Assembly: GCF_014203545.1 (NCBI RefSeq) | Contig: NZ_JACHJG010000009.1 | Span: forward strand, 186,001 to 250,000 | DNA length: 64,000 nt | Direction: 5' to 3' | Source: Streptomyces netropsis | GTDB lineage: Bacteria; Actinomycetota; Actinomycetes; Streptomycetales; Streptomycetaceae | Part shown: positions 7,503 to 16,411 of the stretch, piece after piece | How positions within the stretch are numbered: the first letter of the stretch is position 1 | Layout: every line of letters starts with the position of its first letter | Position numbers and translations under genes: made by a program | The notes under the pieces: model-generated | Databases searched by the model: none | Told to the model about the DNA's origin: nothing | Seen by the model: only the letters and a program-made list of their open reading frames with translations

Positions 7503-9995
7503 TCACCCGGCCGGGGTCCGCCGTGGCGGGCGCAGCAGCGACTGCTCGCACCAGACCGTCTTGCCCCGCCCCGAGTGGCTCGCGCCCCACGCCCGCGCGA
7601 GGCCGCCCACCACCCGCAGGCCCCGGCCGAACTCGTCGCCGGCGCCCGCGCTCAGCAGCGTGGGCAGCGTGTGGTCGTCGTCGGTGACCTCGCAGAGCAG
7701 TACGTCGGTCCGTACCAGCCGGAGCCCGATCCGGTCCGTGCGGGCGTGCCGTACGGCGTTGCCGACGATCTCGCCGACGAGGGTCTCGGCGGTGTCGACG
7801 GCTTCCCGCAGCCCCCACGTGGTCAGCCGGTCCCGGACGAGCCGCCGGGCCCGGGCCGCCTCGCGCGGGTCCGCCTCCAGCTCCCACTCGGCGACGTGCT
7901 CGGGCGGGATGCCGTTGAGCCGGGCCATCAGCAGAGCCACGTCGTCCTTGCGCCCGTCGCCCGTGTTGAGGGCGCGGATGATGGTGTCGCAGGCGTCGTC
8001 CATGGAGGCCGCCGGGTGGGCGGCGGACTCGCACAGGGCCGCGAGGCCGGTGCCGATGTCCTGGCCGCGCACCTCCACCAGGCCGTCCGTGCACAGCACG
8101 AGCCGGTCGCCGGGCGCCACCCGTACCGTCGCCGCCTCGAACGGCACTCCGCCCACGCCTATGGGGGCGCCCGTGGGCAGGTCCAGCAGCACGCTGCGGC
8201 CGTCCTCGGCCCGTACCAGGACGGGTGGGATGTGGCCGGCGTTGGCGATGGTCAGCTCCGAGCGGATGGGGTCGTAGACGGCGTAGAGGCAGGTGGCGAG
8301 GTAGTGCTCGCCGAGGCGTTGCGCGATGTCGTCCAGGTTGCGCAGGAGCTGCTCGGGCGGCAGGTCGAGGGCGGCCATGGTCTGGACGGCGGTGCGCAAC
8401 TGCCCCATCATAGCGGCCGAGTTGAGCCCGTGGCCCATGACGTCGCCGACGACGAGGGCGGTGCGGGAGCCGGGCAGTTTGACGCTGTCGAACCAGTCGC
8501 CGCCGACCCGGCCGAGGCGGGTGCCCGGCAGATAGCGGGTGGCGGTGTCGCAGCCGGCCATGCGCGGGTCGAGCCGCGGCAGCATGCTGTCCTGGAGGGT
8601 GTCGGCGACGTTCTCCTGGTAGGTGTACATGCGGGCGTTGTCGAGGACGAGCCCGGCGCGGGCGGCGAGTTCGGCGCCGGTCGCGCGGTCCATGTCGTCG
8701 AAGGGCTCGCGCCCGCCGCGGCGCATCAGGACCATGAAGCCGAGCACCACGTCGCGGGCCTTGAGGGGCACGATGAGCATGGACCGGCCGTTGATCAGCG
8801 GGCGCAGGTCCCGCTTCTCGAACTGACCGGAGATGCGGTTGCCCATGTCCTCGCTGACGCGGGGGATCAGCACCGGCTCGCCGCTGACCATGCACCGGAA
8901 GAACGGGGTGTGCTCGGGGAAGGCGATGGCCTCGCCGACCGGCACCGTGTCGTCCCAGCGGCCGGGCTCGTCGTTGTGCTCGACCCAGACGCGGTGCCAG
9001 ATGGTGGTGACGTCGGGCGGGCCGTCGGGGAAGCCTTCCCCCGCCAGCACGGCGGCGCGCAGGTGGGTACCGGCGAAGTCGGTGAAGCGCGGCACGGCGG
9101 CGCTGGTGACCTCACGGATCGTGCGTTCCAGGTCGAGGGAGGTGCCGATGCGGCCGCTGACCTCGTTGAGGAACTCCAGCCGCTCGCGCACGGCCGCGTA
9201 TTCGAGGTCCTCGAAGCCGTCGGCCTCGTCGGCTCCGTCCGCCCCGTCGAGGTCGTCGCTCGCCCCGGCCGGGTCCATGCCCGCCCGCGGGTCCGGGATC
9301 CGGCCGTCCGCCGCCGCCGATAACGCGCGCCGGCGCCGGGCGCGCCGCTCCACGTACTTGGGTGTGCCCCAGTCGGGTGTCAGGGGGACCCGCTCGGACC
9401 GGATCGTCTCCAGGGCGGGGTAGCCCAGTTCGAGCATTTGGTCGACGATGCGGCCGCTCGTCGTGGGGCCCATGTTGGGCAGGATGTCCGGCAGTCGGTC
9501 GACGAGGGCGTCCGCGCCGGGGAAGTCGGTGTGCGGGGCGAAGCAGGGGGCCACCCGGTCCTCCTCGCCGCCGGGCAGTCGTGCGGCGTCCGCGGCGAGT
9601 ACCAGGAGCCGCTCGGGCCCGGGTCCGGCCAGGGGGTACGCCCACCACAGCACGTCGAGCGGGCCGCGCTCGGGGTCGGCGAGGCGGGCCCGCCCGGCCC
9701 TCGGGTAGCCGGGGGCCGCGTCCGCGCCCGCCGACGGGGCCTCGTCCCAGTCGAGGGTGTCGTACGCGGCGTAGCCCTGGAAGCCGTCGGCGCCGGGCAG
9801 GGCGCCGTGCACGGGCAGCAGGTCGGTGGCGGGGCTGCCGACGGCCTCCTCACGGGTGTGTCCGAACAGCCTGCGGGCGCCGGTGCTCCAGTGGGTCACC
9901 GACCCCGCGGAGTCCACGACGACGACCGCGAGCGGCAGCCGCCCGAGGACGGCTTCCCGCTGTGCGAGGGCGGGCTCTGACGTGCCACGGTCCAT
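7503..9995 (-). CDS. PAS-GAF-SpoIIE (PP2C) phosphatase with C-terminal anti-sigma-type ATPase domain
   Basis: 830 residues. Order: a PAS-like sensor (residues about 15-65, LAVVVVDSAGSVTHWS), a linker, a GAF domain (about 275-440), a PPM/SpoIIE phosphatase (about 465-680) and a GHKL ATPase like that of RsbW (about 700-820). Metal-binding acidic residues of the phosphatase are present (VGDVMGHG, CTDGLVE, GRKDDVALL), so it should be active on anti-anti-sigma phosphoproteins; the ATPase part (LVGEIVGNAVRHA) resembles a serine kinase for the same partners. Such proteins are numerous in Streptomyces and link signals to sigma-factor or developmental control. ATG 9995 was chosen because AAGGAG lies upstream. 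No anti-anti-sigma or sigma gene is adjacent, so partners are unknown. Confidence 0.9.
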   Translation of the reverse strand: MDRGTSEPALAQREAVLGRLPLAVVVVDSAGSVTHWSTGARRLFGHTREEAVGSPATDLLPVHGALPGADGFQGYAAYDTLDWDEAPSAGADAAPGYPRAGRARLADPERGPLDVLWWAYPLAGPGPERLLVLAADAARLPGGEEDRVAPCFAPHTDFPGADALVDRLPDILPNMGPTTSGRIVDQMLELGYPALETIRSERVPLTPDWGTPKYVERRARRRRALSAAADGRIPDPRAGMDPAGASDDLDGADGADEADGFEDLEYAAVRERLEFLNEVSGRIGTSLDLERTIREVTSAAVPRFTDFAGTHLRAAVLAGEGFPDGPPDVTTIWHRVWVEHNDEPGRWDDTVPVGEAIAFPEHTPFFRCMVSGEPVLIPRVSEDMGNRISGQFEKRDLRPLINGRSMLIVPLKARDVVLGFMVLMRRGGREPFDDMDRATGAELAARAGLVLDNARMYTYQENVADTLQDSMLPRLDPRMAGCDTATRYLPGTRLGRVGGDWFDSVKLPGSRTALVVGDVMGHGLNSAAMMGQLRTAVQTMAALDLPPEQLLRNLDDIAQRLGEHYLATCLYAVYDPIRSELTIANAGHIPPVLVRAEDGRSVLLDLPTGAPIGVGGVPFEAATVRVAPGDRLVLCTDGLVEVRGQDIGTGLAALCESAAHPAASMDDACDTIIRALNTGDGRKDDVALLMARLNGIPPEHVAEWELEADPREAARARRLVRDRLTTWGLREAVDTAETLVGEIVGNAVRHARTDRIGLRLVRTDVLLCEVTDDDHTLPTLLSAGAGDEFGRGLRVVGGLARAWGASHSGRGKTVWCEQSLLRPPRRTPAG

Positions 9996-10167
9996 GAGCG
10001 GTTGCTCCTTCGTACGCGTACGCAAGATCTGCGCCACCACTACCACGGTAGGCCCCGGGCGGGTCCGGGTGCGGTCCATTGCCGGAATCCGCCGTGCGCC
10101 GGGGCGAGTTCGCGCCCCCGCGCGCGGACCGAGCGCCCCGGCGGGCGCCCGGCCTGCGGCCGACGGG

Positions 10168-12567
10168 CTAGTCGGCGTAGCCGAGTTGCAGGTCGCGCTC
10201 GGTCCGCCCGCCACCGGCGATCTGGAGGACGGTGGCGACGGGCGGGTAGCCGGTGGCGACGACCGTGTACTCGCCCGCGGAGAGGTCGACGAAGCGGAAT
10301 GCCCCGTCCGCGCCGGTGGTGGCGGTGTCCACCACATTGCCCCCGGCATCGAGGAGGGTCACCCGGGCGTCCTCGACGGGCCGCCCGGCCCCGGCCCGTA
10401 CGGTCCCGCGCAGCACCGCGCCGCCCGCGAGTTCGATGTCCTGCCGGGTCTCGCGGGCGGACTGGACGGTGACCGGCAGCGCGGCGGGGCGGAAGGCCGG
10501 GGCGCTGGCGGCGAGGGTGTACTCGCCCGAGACCAACTCGCTGATGACGTAGCCGCCTTCGCGCCCGGTGCGGGTGGAGGCGACGACCTCGCCGTGCACG
10601 TTGGTCAGGGTGACCATGGCCTCGCGGACGGGGGTGCCGTCGCCGGTGCGCACGGTGCCGGCCAGCCGCCCGGCTCCGCCGAGGACGACGTCGAGCTCGA
10701 CCGGCCGTTCGCCGACGGTGACCGTGACGGCCTGCGGCTGGTGGCCGCCGGCGGCGGCGATGAGGACGTAGGCGCCGGTGCCGGGGGTGCTCAGCGCGTA
10801 CCGCCCGTCCTCGCCCGTCGCGCCGCGGCCGATCTGGCGGCCCTGGACGTCGATGAGGGTGAGGGCGGCGCGGGGCACCGTCGTGCCGTCGGGGTGCTGG
10901 ACGGTCCCGGTGACGGGGATGCCCGCGGTGAGCGGCACTTCGCCGCCCGGGGGCAGGGCGGCAGCTCGGGGGGACGGGACGACGGGGGCCTCGGGGGCGT
11001 TGTGGGACACCAGTGGTTTCTCTTTCAGCAGGAAGGCGAGCAGGAAGCCCACGATGAGGACCGGCACGAGGTAGAGGAAGACCCGCGGCATGGCCTCGGC
11101 GTAGGCCCGGACGTAGCCGTCGCGCAGGACGGCCGGCAGGGCGTGCACCAGCTGCGGGGTGAGGGAGTCGGACGGCGGCAGGGCGGCGTCGCGGGGTAGT
11201 TCGTCCGCGAGGCGGTCGGCGAGCCGGCGGGCGAAGAGGGTGCCGAAGACGGCGGCGCCGACGGAACCGCCGATCTGCATGAAGTAGTTGTTGGCGCTGG
11301 TGGCCGCGCCGAGGTCGGCGGGGTGCGCGGAGTTCTGCACGGCGAGGACGAGGACCGGCAGGACGAGGCCGATGCCGAGGCCGAGGACGCCCATCCAGAG
11401 GCTGTAGGCCGGTCGGCCGGTGCCGGCGTCGAGGTGGGAGAGCAGATACATGCCCGCGGCACTGAGGGCGCAACCGAGGACGGGGAAGGGTTTGTAGCGT
11501 CCCGTGCGGCTGACGAGGTGGCTCGCCACCAGCGAGGCGAGGACGATGCCGCCCATCAGCGGCAGCATCAGCAGTCCGGACGCGGTGGCGCCGACGCCGT
11601 CGGCCATCTGGAGAAACGTCGGCAGGTAGCTGGCGGCGCCCACGAGGGCGGCGCCGACGACCGCGCCGAGGAGCGCGCTGACGGTGAAGACCCGGTCCCG
11701 GAAGAGATGCAATGGGATAATCGGTTCTGCTACATAGTGCTCGACCACGACGAAGAGCAGCGCGGTGCCCAGCGCGCCCGCCCCGAGGCCGAGGACGACG
11801 CGGGACGTCCACGCGTATTCGGTGCCGCCCCAGGTGGTCAGCAGCACCAGACAGGTCGAGGACGTCAGGAGCAGCAGTGCCCCGAGGGCGTCGAACCGTG
11901 CCCGGCGCGACGGCCGGGGCAGCTTGAGCGCGAACGCCACGACCACGAGCGTGAGCAGCCCGAAGGGAACGTTGCCGTAGAAGCACCAGCGCCAGGAGGC
12001 GTGATCGGTGAGGTAGCCGCCGAGCAGCGGTCCGGCGACGGCGGCGATTCCGTAGGCGGCGCTGATGACGCCCATGAAGCGGCCGCGCTCGCGGGGCGGG
12101 ACGATGTCGGCGATGATCGCCTGGGCCCCGATCATCAACCCGCCGCCGCCGATCCCCTGGAGCGCGCGGAAGGCGATGAGCTGCTCCATCGTGCGGGAGG
12201 CGCCGGCGAGCGCGGAGCCGACGACGAAGACGACGATCGCGAAGAGGAAGACGCTCTTGCGCCCGAGGAGATCGCCGAGCTTGCCGTAGAGGGGCAGGAC
12301 GACCGTGAAGGCCAGCAGATAGGACGTCACGGCCCAGGACATGCTGCCGAGGCCGTGCAGTTCGCCGACGATCTTCGGCAGGGCGGTGGCCACGATGGTC
12401 TGGTCGAGCGCCGCGAGCAGCAGCGTGAGCATCAGACCGGTGAAGACGAGGCGGACCCTCCGCTGGCCGGGGCGTGGTTCGGAGGCGGGCGGCGCGGGCT
12501 CGGCGGCGGGCAGGGCGAGCGGTTCCTCGCTCTTCACCACGATGGTCTCGAAGGTGGTCACGCCCAC
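10168..12567 (-). CDS. DHA2-type MFS drug exporter fused to three carboxypeptidase-regulatory-like repeats
   Basis: 799 residues. Residues about 40-520 are a 14-helix EmrB/QacA-type proton antiporter: LDQTIVATALPKI in helix 1, then GKLGDLLGRKSVF in the first cytoplasmic loop. After the last helix (VLIVGFLLAFLLKEKP) the protein continues for about 260 residues of three repeats of about 85 residues, each with a G-T-V-...-P-V-x-x-A-x-V-T-L-x-D core and a final GEYTLxA strand, which is the carboxypeptidase-D regulatory-like (transthyretin-like) fold. Such beta-sandwiches are usually outside the cell, but both ends of a 14-helix transporter are expected in the cytoplasm. The gene stands alone, with 172 nt to the phosphatase gene. 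It likely exports hydrophobic compounds. Confidence 0.9.
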   Translation of the reverse strand: MGVTTFETIVVKSEEPLALPAAEPAPPASEPRPGQRRVRLVFTGLMLTLLLAALDQTIVATALPKIVGELHGLGSMSWAVTSYLLAFTVVLPLYGKLGDLLGRKSVFLFAIVVFVVGSALAGASRTMEQLIAFRALQGIGGGGLMIGAQAIIADIVPPRERGRFMGVISAAYGIAAVAGPLLGGYLTDHASWRWCFYGNVPFGLLTLVVVAFALKLPRPSRRARFDALGALLLLTSSTCLVLLTTWGGTEYAWTSRVVLGLGAGALGTALLFVVVEHYVAEPIIPLHLFRDRVFTVSALLGAVVGAALVGAASYLPTFLQMADGVGATASGLLMLPLMGGIVLASLVASHLVSRTGRYKPFPVLGCALSAAGMYLLSHLDAGTGRPAYSLWMGVLGLGIGLVLPVLVLAVQNSAHPADLGAATSANNYFMQIGGSVGAAVFGTLFARRLADRLADELPRDAALPPSDSLTPQLVHALPAVLRDGYVRAYAEAMPRVFLYLVPVLIVGFLLAFLLKEKPLVSHNAPEAPVVPSPRAAALPPGGEVPLTAGIPVTGTVQHPDGTTVPRAALTLIDVQGRQIGRGATGEDGRYALSTPGTGAYVLIAAAGGHQPQAVTVTVGERPVELDVVLGGAGRLAGTVRTGDGTPVREAMVTLTNVHGEVVASTRTGREGGYVISELVSGEYTLAASAPAFRPAALPVTVQSARETRQDIELAGGAVLRGTVRAGAGRPVEDARVTLLDAGGNVVDTATTGADGAFRFVDLSAGEYTVVATGYPPVATVLQIAGGGRTERDLQLGYAD

Positions 12568-12807
12568 GTACCTCTCCCCTCGTCGCGCCTGCGTCGCCGC
12601 CCATTTCTCGCATTACGCGACAACGGCGAGCAAGCGCGACGATTGGCCGGAGAGGGCCCGAGAGGGGTGCCTGTGCGGCTTTCGTGCCGGTCGGAGGCGT
12701 ACGGCACGTTGAGGCGCCGCTATGAAAACCACTCGAATCGGTGAGCCCGAACCGGGCGGGGTCCGGTCATTTCCGCAGACCGCCCGCCTCCGGGCACCCC
12801 CTTGCGC

Positions 12808-13251
12808 CTACTTCTTGACCTCGTCCGCGAGCTTGTCGAGGACGGCGTCGTAGATGCGGCCGAGCCCCTTGGGCGCGAAGGCCCGCTCGAAGAAGCCGCC
12901 GATGCCGCCCGCGCCCTGCCAGACCGTGCTGACCACGACGTTGGCCTTGCCCTCGCCGGCCGGGGTGACGGTCCAGGTGGTGACCATGGAGGAGTTGAGG
13001 TCCTTCTCGACCAGCTGTCCGGTGGTCGGCTCGGTGACCTCCAGCAGGCAGTCGCGCACGCGCTTGCTGGTGGCCTGGAGCTTCCAGTGCACCTGCGTGC
13101 CCTCGCCGTCGCCGCCCTTGCGCACCTCGTACTCGCTGAAGTGCTCGGGCAGCAGCTTGGCGCGGGTACCGCTGTAGTCCGCCAGCGCGTCGAACACCTC
13201 CTCCGGGTCCGCCGCGATGATCCGCTCCGTGGTGGCCTCGACCTGGCCCAT
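12808..13251 (-). CDS. SRPBCC-family (START-like) protein
   Basis: 147 residues. The N-terminus VEATTERIIAADPEEVFDALADYSG and the alternating strand pattern that follows match the SRPBCC/polyketide-cyclase-like helix-grip fold, which forms a pocket for hydrophobic ligands. The C-terminal helix (GRIYDAVLDKLADEVKK) closes the fold. The ATG at 13251 has GGGAGGA upstream; longer readings add low-complexity sequence. No catalytic residues can be assigned and the ligand is unknown. It is flanked by 240-bp gaps on both sides and is probably monocistronic. Confidence 0.8.
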   Translation of the reverse strand: MGQVEATTERIIAADPEEVFDALADYSGTRAKLLPEHFSEYEVRKGGDGEGTQVHWKLQATSKRVRDCLLEVTEPTTGQLVEKDLNSSMVTTWTVTPAGEGKANVVVSTVWQGAGGIGGFFERAFAPKGLGRIYDAVLDKLADEVKK

Positions 13252-13383
13252 GGCTTGTCCTCCCGGACGTCGTGCTTGGCATACCTGCCTGTGCGGCAAA
13301 GCCAACCATCATCGCCACACCCGCCCAAATCCGGGGCGGCCCGTCGATGGCGAACGTATGTGCCGCTCTCGCACGGGCTCGTT

Positions 13384-13490
13384 TTGCCGCCTGCGGCGGC
13401 GGGCGCCCTGCGGGCGCGTCCTCAATCGCCGGACGGACTCGAATCAAGCCCGTCCGGCGATTGAGGACACCGCCGCGCAGCGGAGGTGCA
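13384..13490. repeat. REP-like palindromic repeat, copy 1
   Basis: A 19-bp perfect inverted repeat (13418-13436 with 13450-13468, 13-nt loop), preceded by a block starting TTGCCGCCTGCGGCGG and followed by ACCGCCGCGCAGCGG. The same modules recur at 25567-25765, 12 kb away. In both places it lies just past the 3-prime end of genes, so it behaves as a dispersed intergenic repeat and may act as a terminator. It sits beyond the HEAT-repeat gene stop. Confidence 0.85.
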
Positions 13491-13492
13491 CC

Positions 13493-14119
13493 CTAGCCCT
13501 CACCCCCGCGGAGGCGGGCCAGCGCCTCGTCGGCCGCGGGCCGCAGCCGATCGTGGGCCCGGGCGGCGAGGAGCGCGCGCGTGGCGCGGCCGTCGCCGAG
13601 GACGCCGAGCCCTTCGACGCAGGCCCTGGCCACCGGCCAGCAGTGGTCCGGGGCGGCCAGCAACCGCTCCAGGGTGGACAGCAGGGCGGGCACGGACTCG
13701 GGGGCGCGCAGCTCGGTGAGCAGCCGGACGGGGTGCAGGGCGTAGGCGGTGCGCAGCGGATTGGTGGCGAGGGCGGCGGCGGCCCGGGCGGTTCGGGGGT
13801 CGCGGAGCCGGCCGAGGGCGTGGGCGGCGGTCGCACAGCGCACGGGCTCGCGGTAGTTGAGGAGGAGGACGAGGGTCTCGAACGCGCGGCGGTCGCCCCG
13901 GACACCGAGGGTGAAGGCGGCGATCTCACGGGCCCACAGCGGCTGTTCGGTGGCCACCAGGATGTCGGCGAGCCGGTCGGCGCGCTCGGCGGCCGGCGGG
14001 CCGGGGACCGGGGCGCCGTCGACGGCGAGTTCGAGCAGCCGCTCGTAGGCCGAGAATTCGGCCGGGGAGACCAGTTCGGCCCGTACCCGCCTCAGCAGTG
14101 CGCGGAATTCCTCTTCCAT
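13493..14119 (-). CDS. HEAT-repeat protein of unknown function
   Basis: 208 residues made of helical hairpins typical of HEAT/PBS-lyase repeats: REIAAFTLGVRGDRRAFETLVLLL, then ATAAHALGRLRDPRTARAAAAL and ARACVEGLGVLGDGRATRALL. The ATG at 14119 is preceded by GGGGAGGAGAGC; an upstream in-frame ATG has no such site. There are no catalytic motifs. It is divergent from the 3-hydroxyacyl-CoA dehydrogenase gene across 356 bp. It probably acts as a protein-binding scaffold. Confidence 0.8.
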   Translation of the reverse strand: MEEEFRALLRRVRAELVSPAEFSAYERLLELAVDGAPVPGPPAAERADRLADILVATEQPLWAREIAAFTLGVRGDRRAFETLVLLLNYREPVRCATAAHALGRLRDPRTARAAAALATNPLRTAYALHPVRLLTELRAPESVPALLSTLERLLAAPDHCWPVARACVEGLGVLGDGRATRALLAARAHDRLRPAADEALARLRGGEG

Positions 14120-14475
14120 GTACCGCTCTCCTCCCCGAGTGGCCCAGACCACATGGTAAGTGGCGCGCACGCCCTCTGGCGCTCATGGTTACCGGTGAGT
14201 TAATCTCCCGGACAAGAGCAGCACACCTGCTCGGCGGCCTGGTGACGCAGCCGCCGCAGCGGCTTCAGCACTCTTGTTCAGCACTCTCGATGGCGGTTCG
14301 TCGGTTCGGCGCTTCGAGTACGGCACGGCCCCGGGACAGGGCCGGCCGGTCGCACAACTCCCTTTCCGTGGGCGTTCCTTACCCGTGCCCGGAAAATCCT
14401 CAGTCGCCGCAGCCCGGCCAGGGGCCCCTCCTTCGACATCCCCCTGCGCACGGGAACACATCCTGGAGTCTCGCG
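14120..14475. other. 356-bp divergent intergenic region
   Basis: It lies between the HEAT-repeat gene (minus) and the 3-hydroxyacyl-CoA dehydrogenase gene (plus) and must hold both promoters. I see no gene and no strong palindrome; an AT-richer patch GAGTTAATCTCC near 14200 is the best but weak -10 candidate. Confidence 0.4.
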
Positions 14476-16311
14476 ATGGACCGTACGTCCAGCCCTGAGC
14501 CGTCCCCTCTGTCCCCCTCCTCCCCCCTGCCCGCGCCCGGGCTGGGGACCGTCGCCGTGATCGGCCTCGGCACCATGGGCACCGGCATCGCCGAGGTGCT
14601 GGTGCTGGCCGGCCGCGAGGTCGTCGGCATCGACATCCGCGAAGCCGCCGCCGCGCAGGCCACGGCCGCCCTCGACGCCGCCACCGCCCGCGCGGTGCGA
14701 CGCGAGCGGATCACCGAGACGGAGCGGCGGGCCGCGCTGGCCCGCTTCCGCACCTCCCGCGAACTGACGGCCGCCGCCGACGCCGATCTGGTGATCGAGG
14801 TCGTGCCGGAGGACTACGCCCTCAAGCACGACGTCTTCACCGCGCTCGACGCGATCGTGCGGCCCGACACCATCCTGGCGACGGGCACCAACGCCCTGTC
14901 GGTGACCCGCCTCGCCGCCGACTCCGCCCGCCCCGAGCGCGTGCTCGGGCTGCACTTCTTCAACCCGGCGCCGGCGATGAAGCTGGTCGAGATCGTCTCC
15001 TCGGTGCTCACCGCGCCGGCCGCCGTCACCGCCGTCACCGATCTCGCCCGCGAGCTGGGCAAGGAGCCGGTCGCGGTCGGCGACCGGCCCGGATTCGTGG
15101 CCGACGGGCTGCTGTTCGGCTATCTCAACCAGGCGGCCGCGATGTACGAGGCGCGGTACGCCACCCGCGAGGACATCGACGCGGCGATGAAGCTGGGCTG
15201 CGGCCTGCCGATGGGGCCGCTCGCACTGCTGGACCTGATCGGCATCGACACCGCCCGCACCGTCCTGGAGGCGATGTACACCGCCTCCCGCGACCGGCTG
15301 CACGCCCCCGCGCCGATCCTCGGCCAGCTCGCCGAGGCGGGGCTGACCGGCCGCAAGTCGGGCCGCGGCTTCTACACGTACGAGACGCCCGGCTCGGCCA
15401 CCGTCGTCACGGACGCACAGACCCCGGGCACCCGGCACGAGGCGGCGGGCGCGCAGGTGGTGACGTCGGTCGGCGTCGCCGGTTCCGGGACGATGGCGAG
15501 CGGCATCGCCGAGGTCTTCGCCAAGGCCGGGTACCAGGTGGTGCTCGCGGCGCGCTCGCCGGAGAAGGCCGAGGCGGCGAAGGCCCGGGTCGCGAAGTCC
15601 CTCGCCCGCTCGGTGGACAAGGGCCGGCTGACGGCACAGGCCCGGGACGCGGCGCTCGCGGCGATCACCCCGGCGGGCTCGCTCGACGCGTTCGCGGAGG
15701 TCGATCTGGCGGTCGAGGCGGTCGCCGAGGACCTGGCGGTCAAGCAGCAGCTCTTCGCCACGCTCGACAAGGTCTGCAAGCCGGGCGCGGTGCTGGCCAC
15801 GACCACCTCGTCCCTGCCCGTCATCGCCTGCGCCCGCGCCACCTCGCGCCCGCAGGACGTCGTCGGCATGCACTTCTTCAACCCGGCACCGGCGATGAAG
15901 CTGGTCGAGGTGGTCCGTACGGTGCTGACCTCCGACGAGGCGCACGCCACCGTCCGCGCGGTGTGCGCGGCGGTCCGCAAGCACCCGGTGGACTGCGGCG
16001 ACCGGGCCGGGTTCATCGTCAACGCGCTGTTGTTCCCCTACCTCAACAACGCGATCAAGATGGTGCAGGAGCACTACGCGACGCTGGACGACATCGACGC
16101 GGCGATGAAGCTCGGCGGCGGCTATCCGATGGGGCCCTTCGAACTGCTCGACGTCGTGGGCCTCGATGTCTCCCTGGCCATCGAGAAGGTGCTGCACCGC
16201 GAGTTCCGCGACCCGGGGCTCGCGCCCGCGCCGCTGTTGGAGCACCTGGTGGCGGCGGGCTGCCTGGGACGCAAGACGGGCCGCGGCTTCCGTGAGTACG
16301 CCCGGCGCTGA
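14476..16311 (+). CDS. 3-hydroxyacyl-CoA (3-hydroxybutyryl-CoA) dehydrogenase, internally duplicated
   Basis: 611 residues with two complete dehydrogenase units. Unit 1 has its Rossmann motif at residue 27 onward (VAVIGLGTMGTGIAEV), unit 2 near 333 (VGVAGSGTMASGIAEVFAKA). Both units repeat the C-domain signatures LHFFNPAPAMKLVE or MHFFNPAPAMKLVE, GFVADGLLFGYLN or GFIVNALLFPYLN, and AAMKLGxGxPMGPxxLLD. Single-unit FadB2-type enzymes are about 285 residues, so this is a tandem fusion. It would oxidise or reduce 3-hydroxybutyryl-CoA, linking acetoacetyl-CoA to crotonyl-CoA, the substrate of Ccr encoded downstream. ATG 14476 has CTGGAG upstream. A rho-independent hairpin follows the stop. Both nucleotide sites look intact. 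Confidence 0.92.
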   Translation: MDRTSSPEPSPLSPSSPLPAPGLGTVAVIGLGTMGTGIAEVLVLAGREVVGIDIREAAAAQATAALDAATARAVRRERITETERRAALARFRTSRELTAAADADLVIEVVPEDYALKHDVFTALDAIVRPDTILATGTNALSVTRLAADSARPERVLGLHFFNPAPAMKLVEIVSSVLTAPAAVTAVTDLARELGKEPVAVGDRPGFVADGLLFGYLNQAAAMYEARYATREDIDAAMKLGCGLPMGPLALLDLIGIDTARTVLEAMYTASRDRLHAPAPILGQLAEAGLTGRKSGRGFYTYETPGSATVVTDAQTPGTRHEAAGAQVVTSVGVAGSGTMASGIAEVFAKAGYQVVLAARSPEKAEAAKARVAKSLARSVDKGRLTAQARDAALAAITPAGSLDAFAEVDLAVEAVAEDLAVKQQLFATLDKVCKPGAVLATTTSSLPVIACARATSRPQDVVGMHFFNPAPAMKLVEVVRTVLTSDEAHATVRAVCAAVRKHPVDCGDRAGFIVNALLFPYLNNAIKMVQEHYATLDDIDAAMKLGGGYPMGPFELLDVVGLDVSLAIEKVLHREFRDPGLAPAPLLEHLVAAGCLGRKTGRGFREYARR

Positions 16312-16340
16312 TCCGGCCGTGCCCGATCAGGGGGTGGGGT

Positions 16341-16376
16341 GGGGCGGACTGCTCGAACCGGTCGGCAGTCCGCCCC
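16341..16376 (+). terminator. Terminator after 3-hydroxyacyl-CoA dehydrogenase gene
   Basis: A perfect 12-bp stem, GGGGCGGACTGC (16341-16352) with its complement at 16365-16376 and a 12-nt loop, 29 nt after the stop and before the TetR gene. There is no U-tract, as is usual in Streptomyces. Confidence 0.7.
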
Positions 16377-16411
16377 GGCACAGCCATACGGACGCGTGTT
16401 ACGTTCCCCAC

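Noticed and set aside
6855..9323. Plus-strand open frame of 822 codons
   Set aside because: It is antisense to the PAS-GAF-SpoIIE gene, whose domains are certain; high GC makes such shadow frames common.
11323..12744. Plus-strand open frame of 473 codons
   Set aside because: Antisense to the MFS exporter; composition rich in Gly, Arg, Glu and Gln as in other shadow frames.
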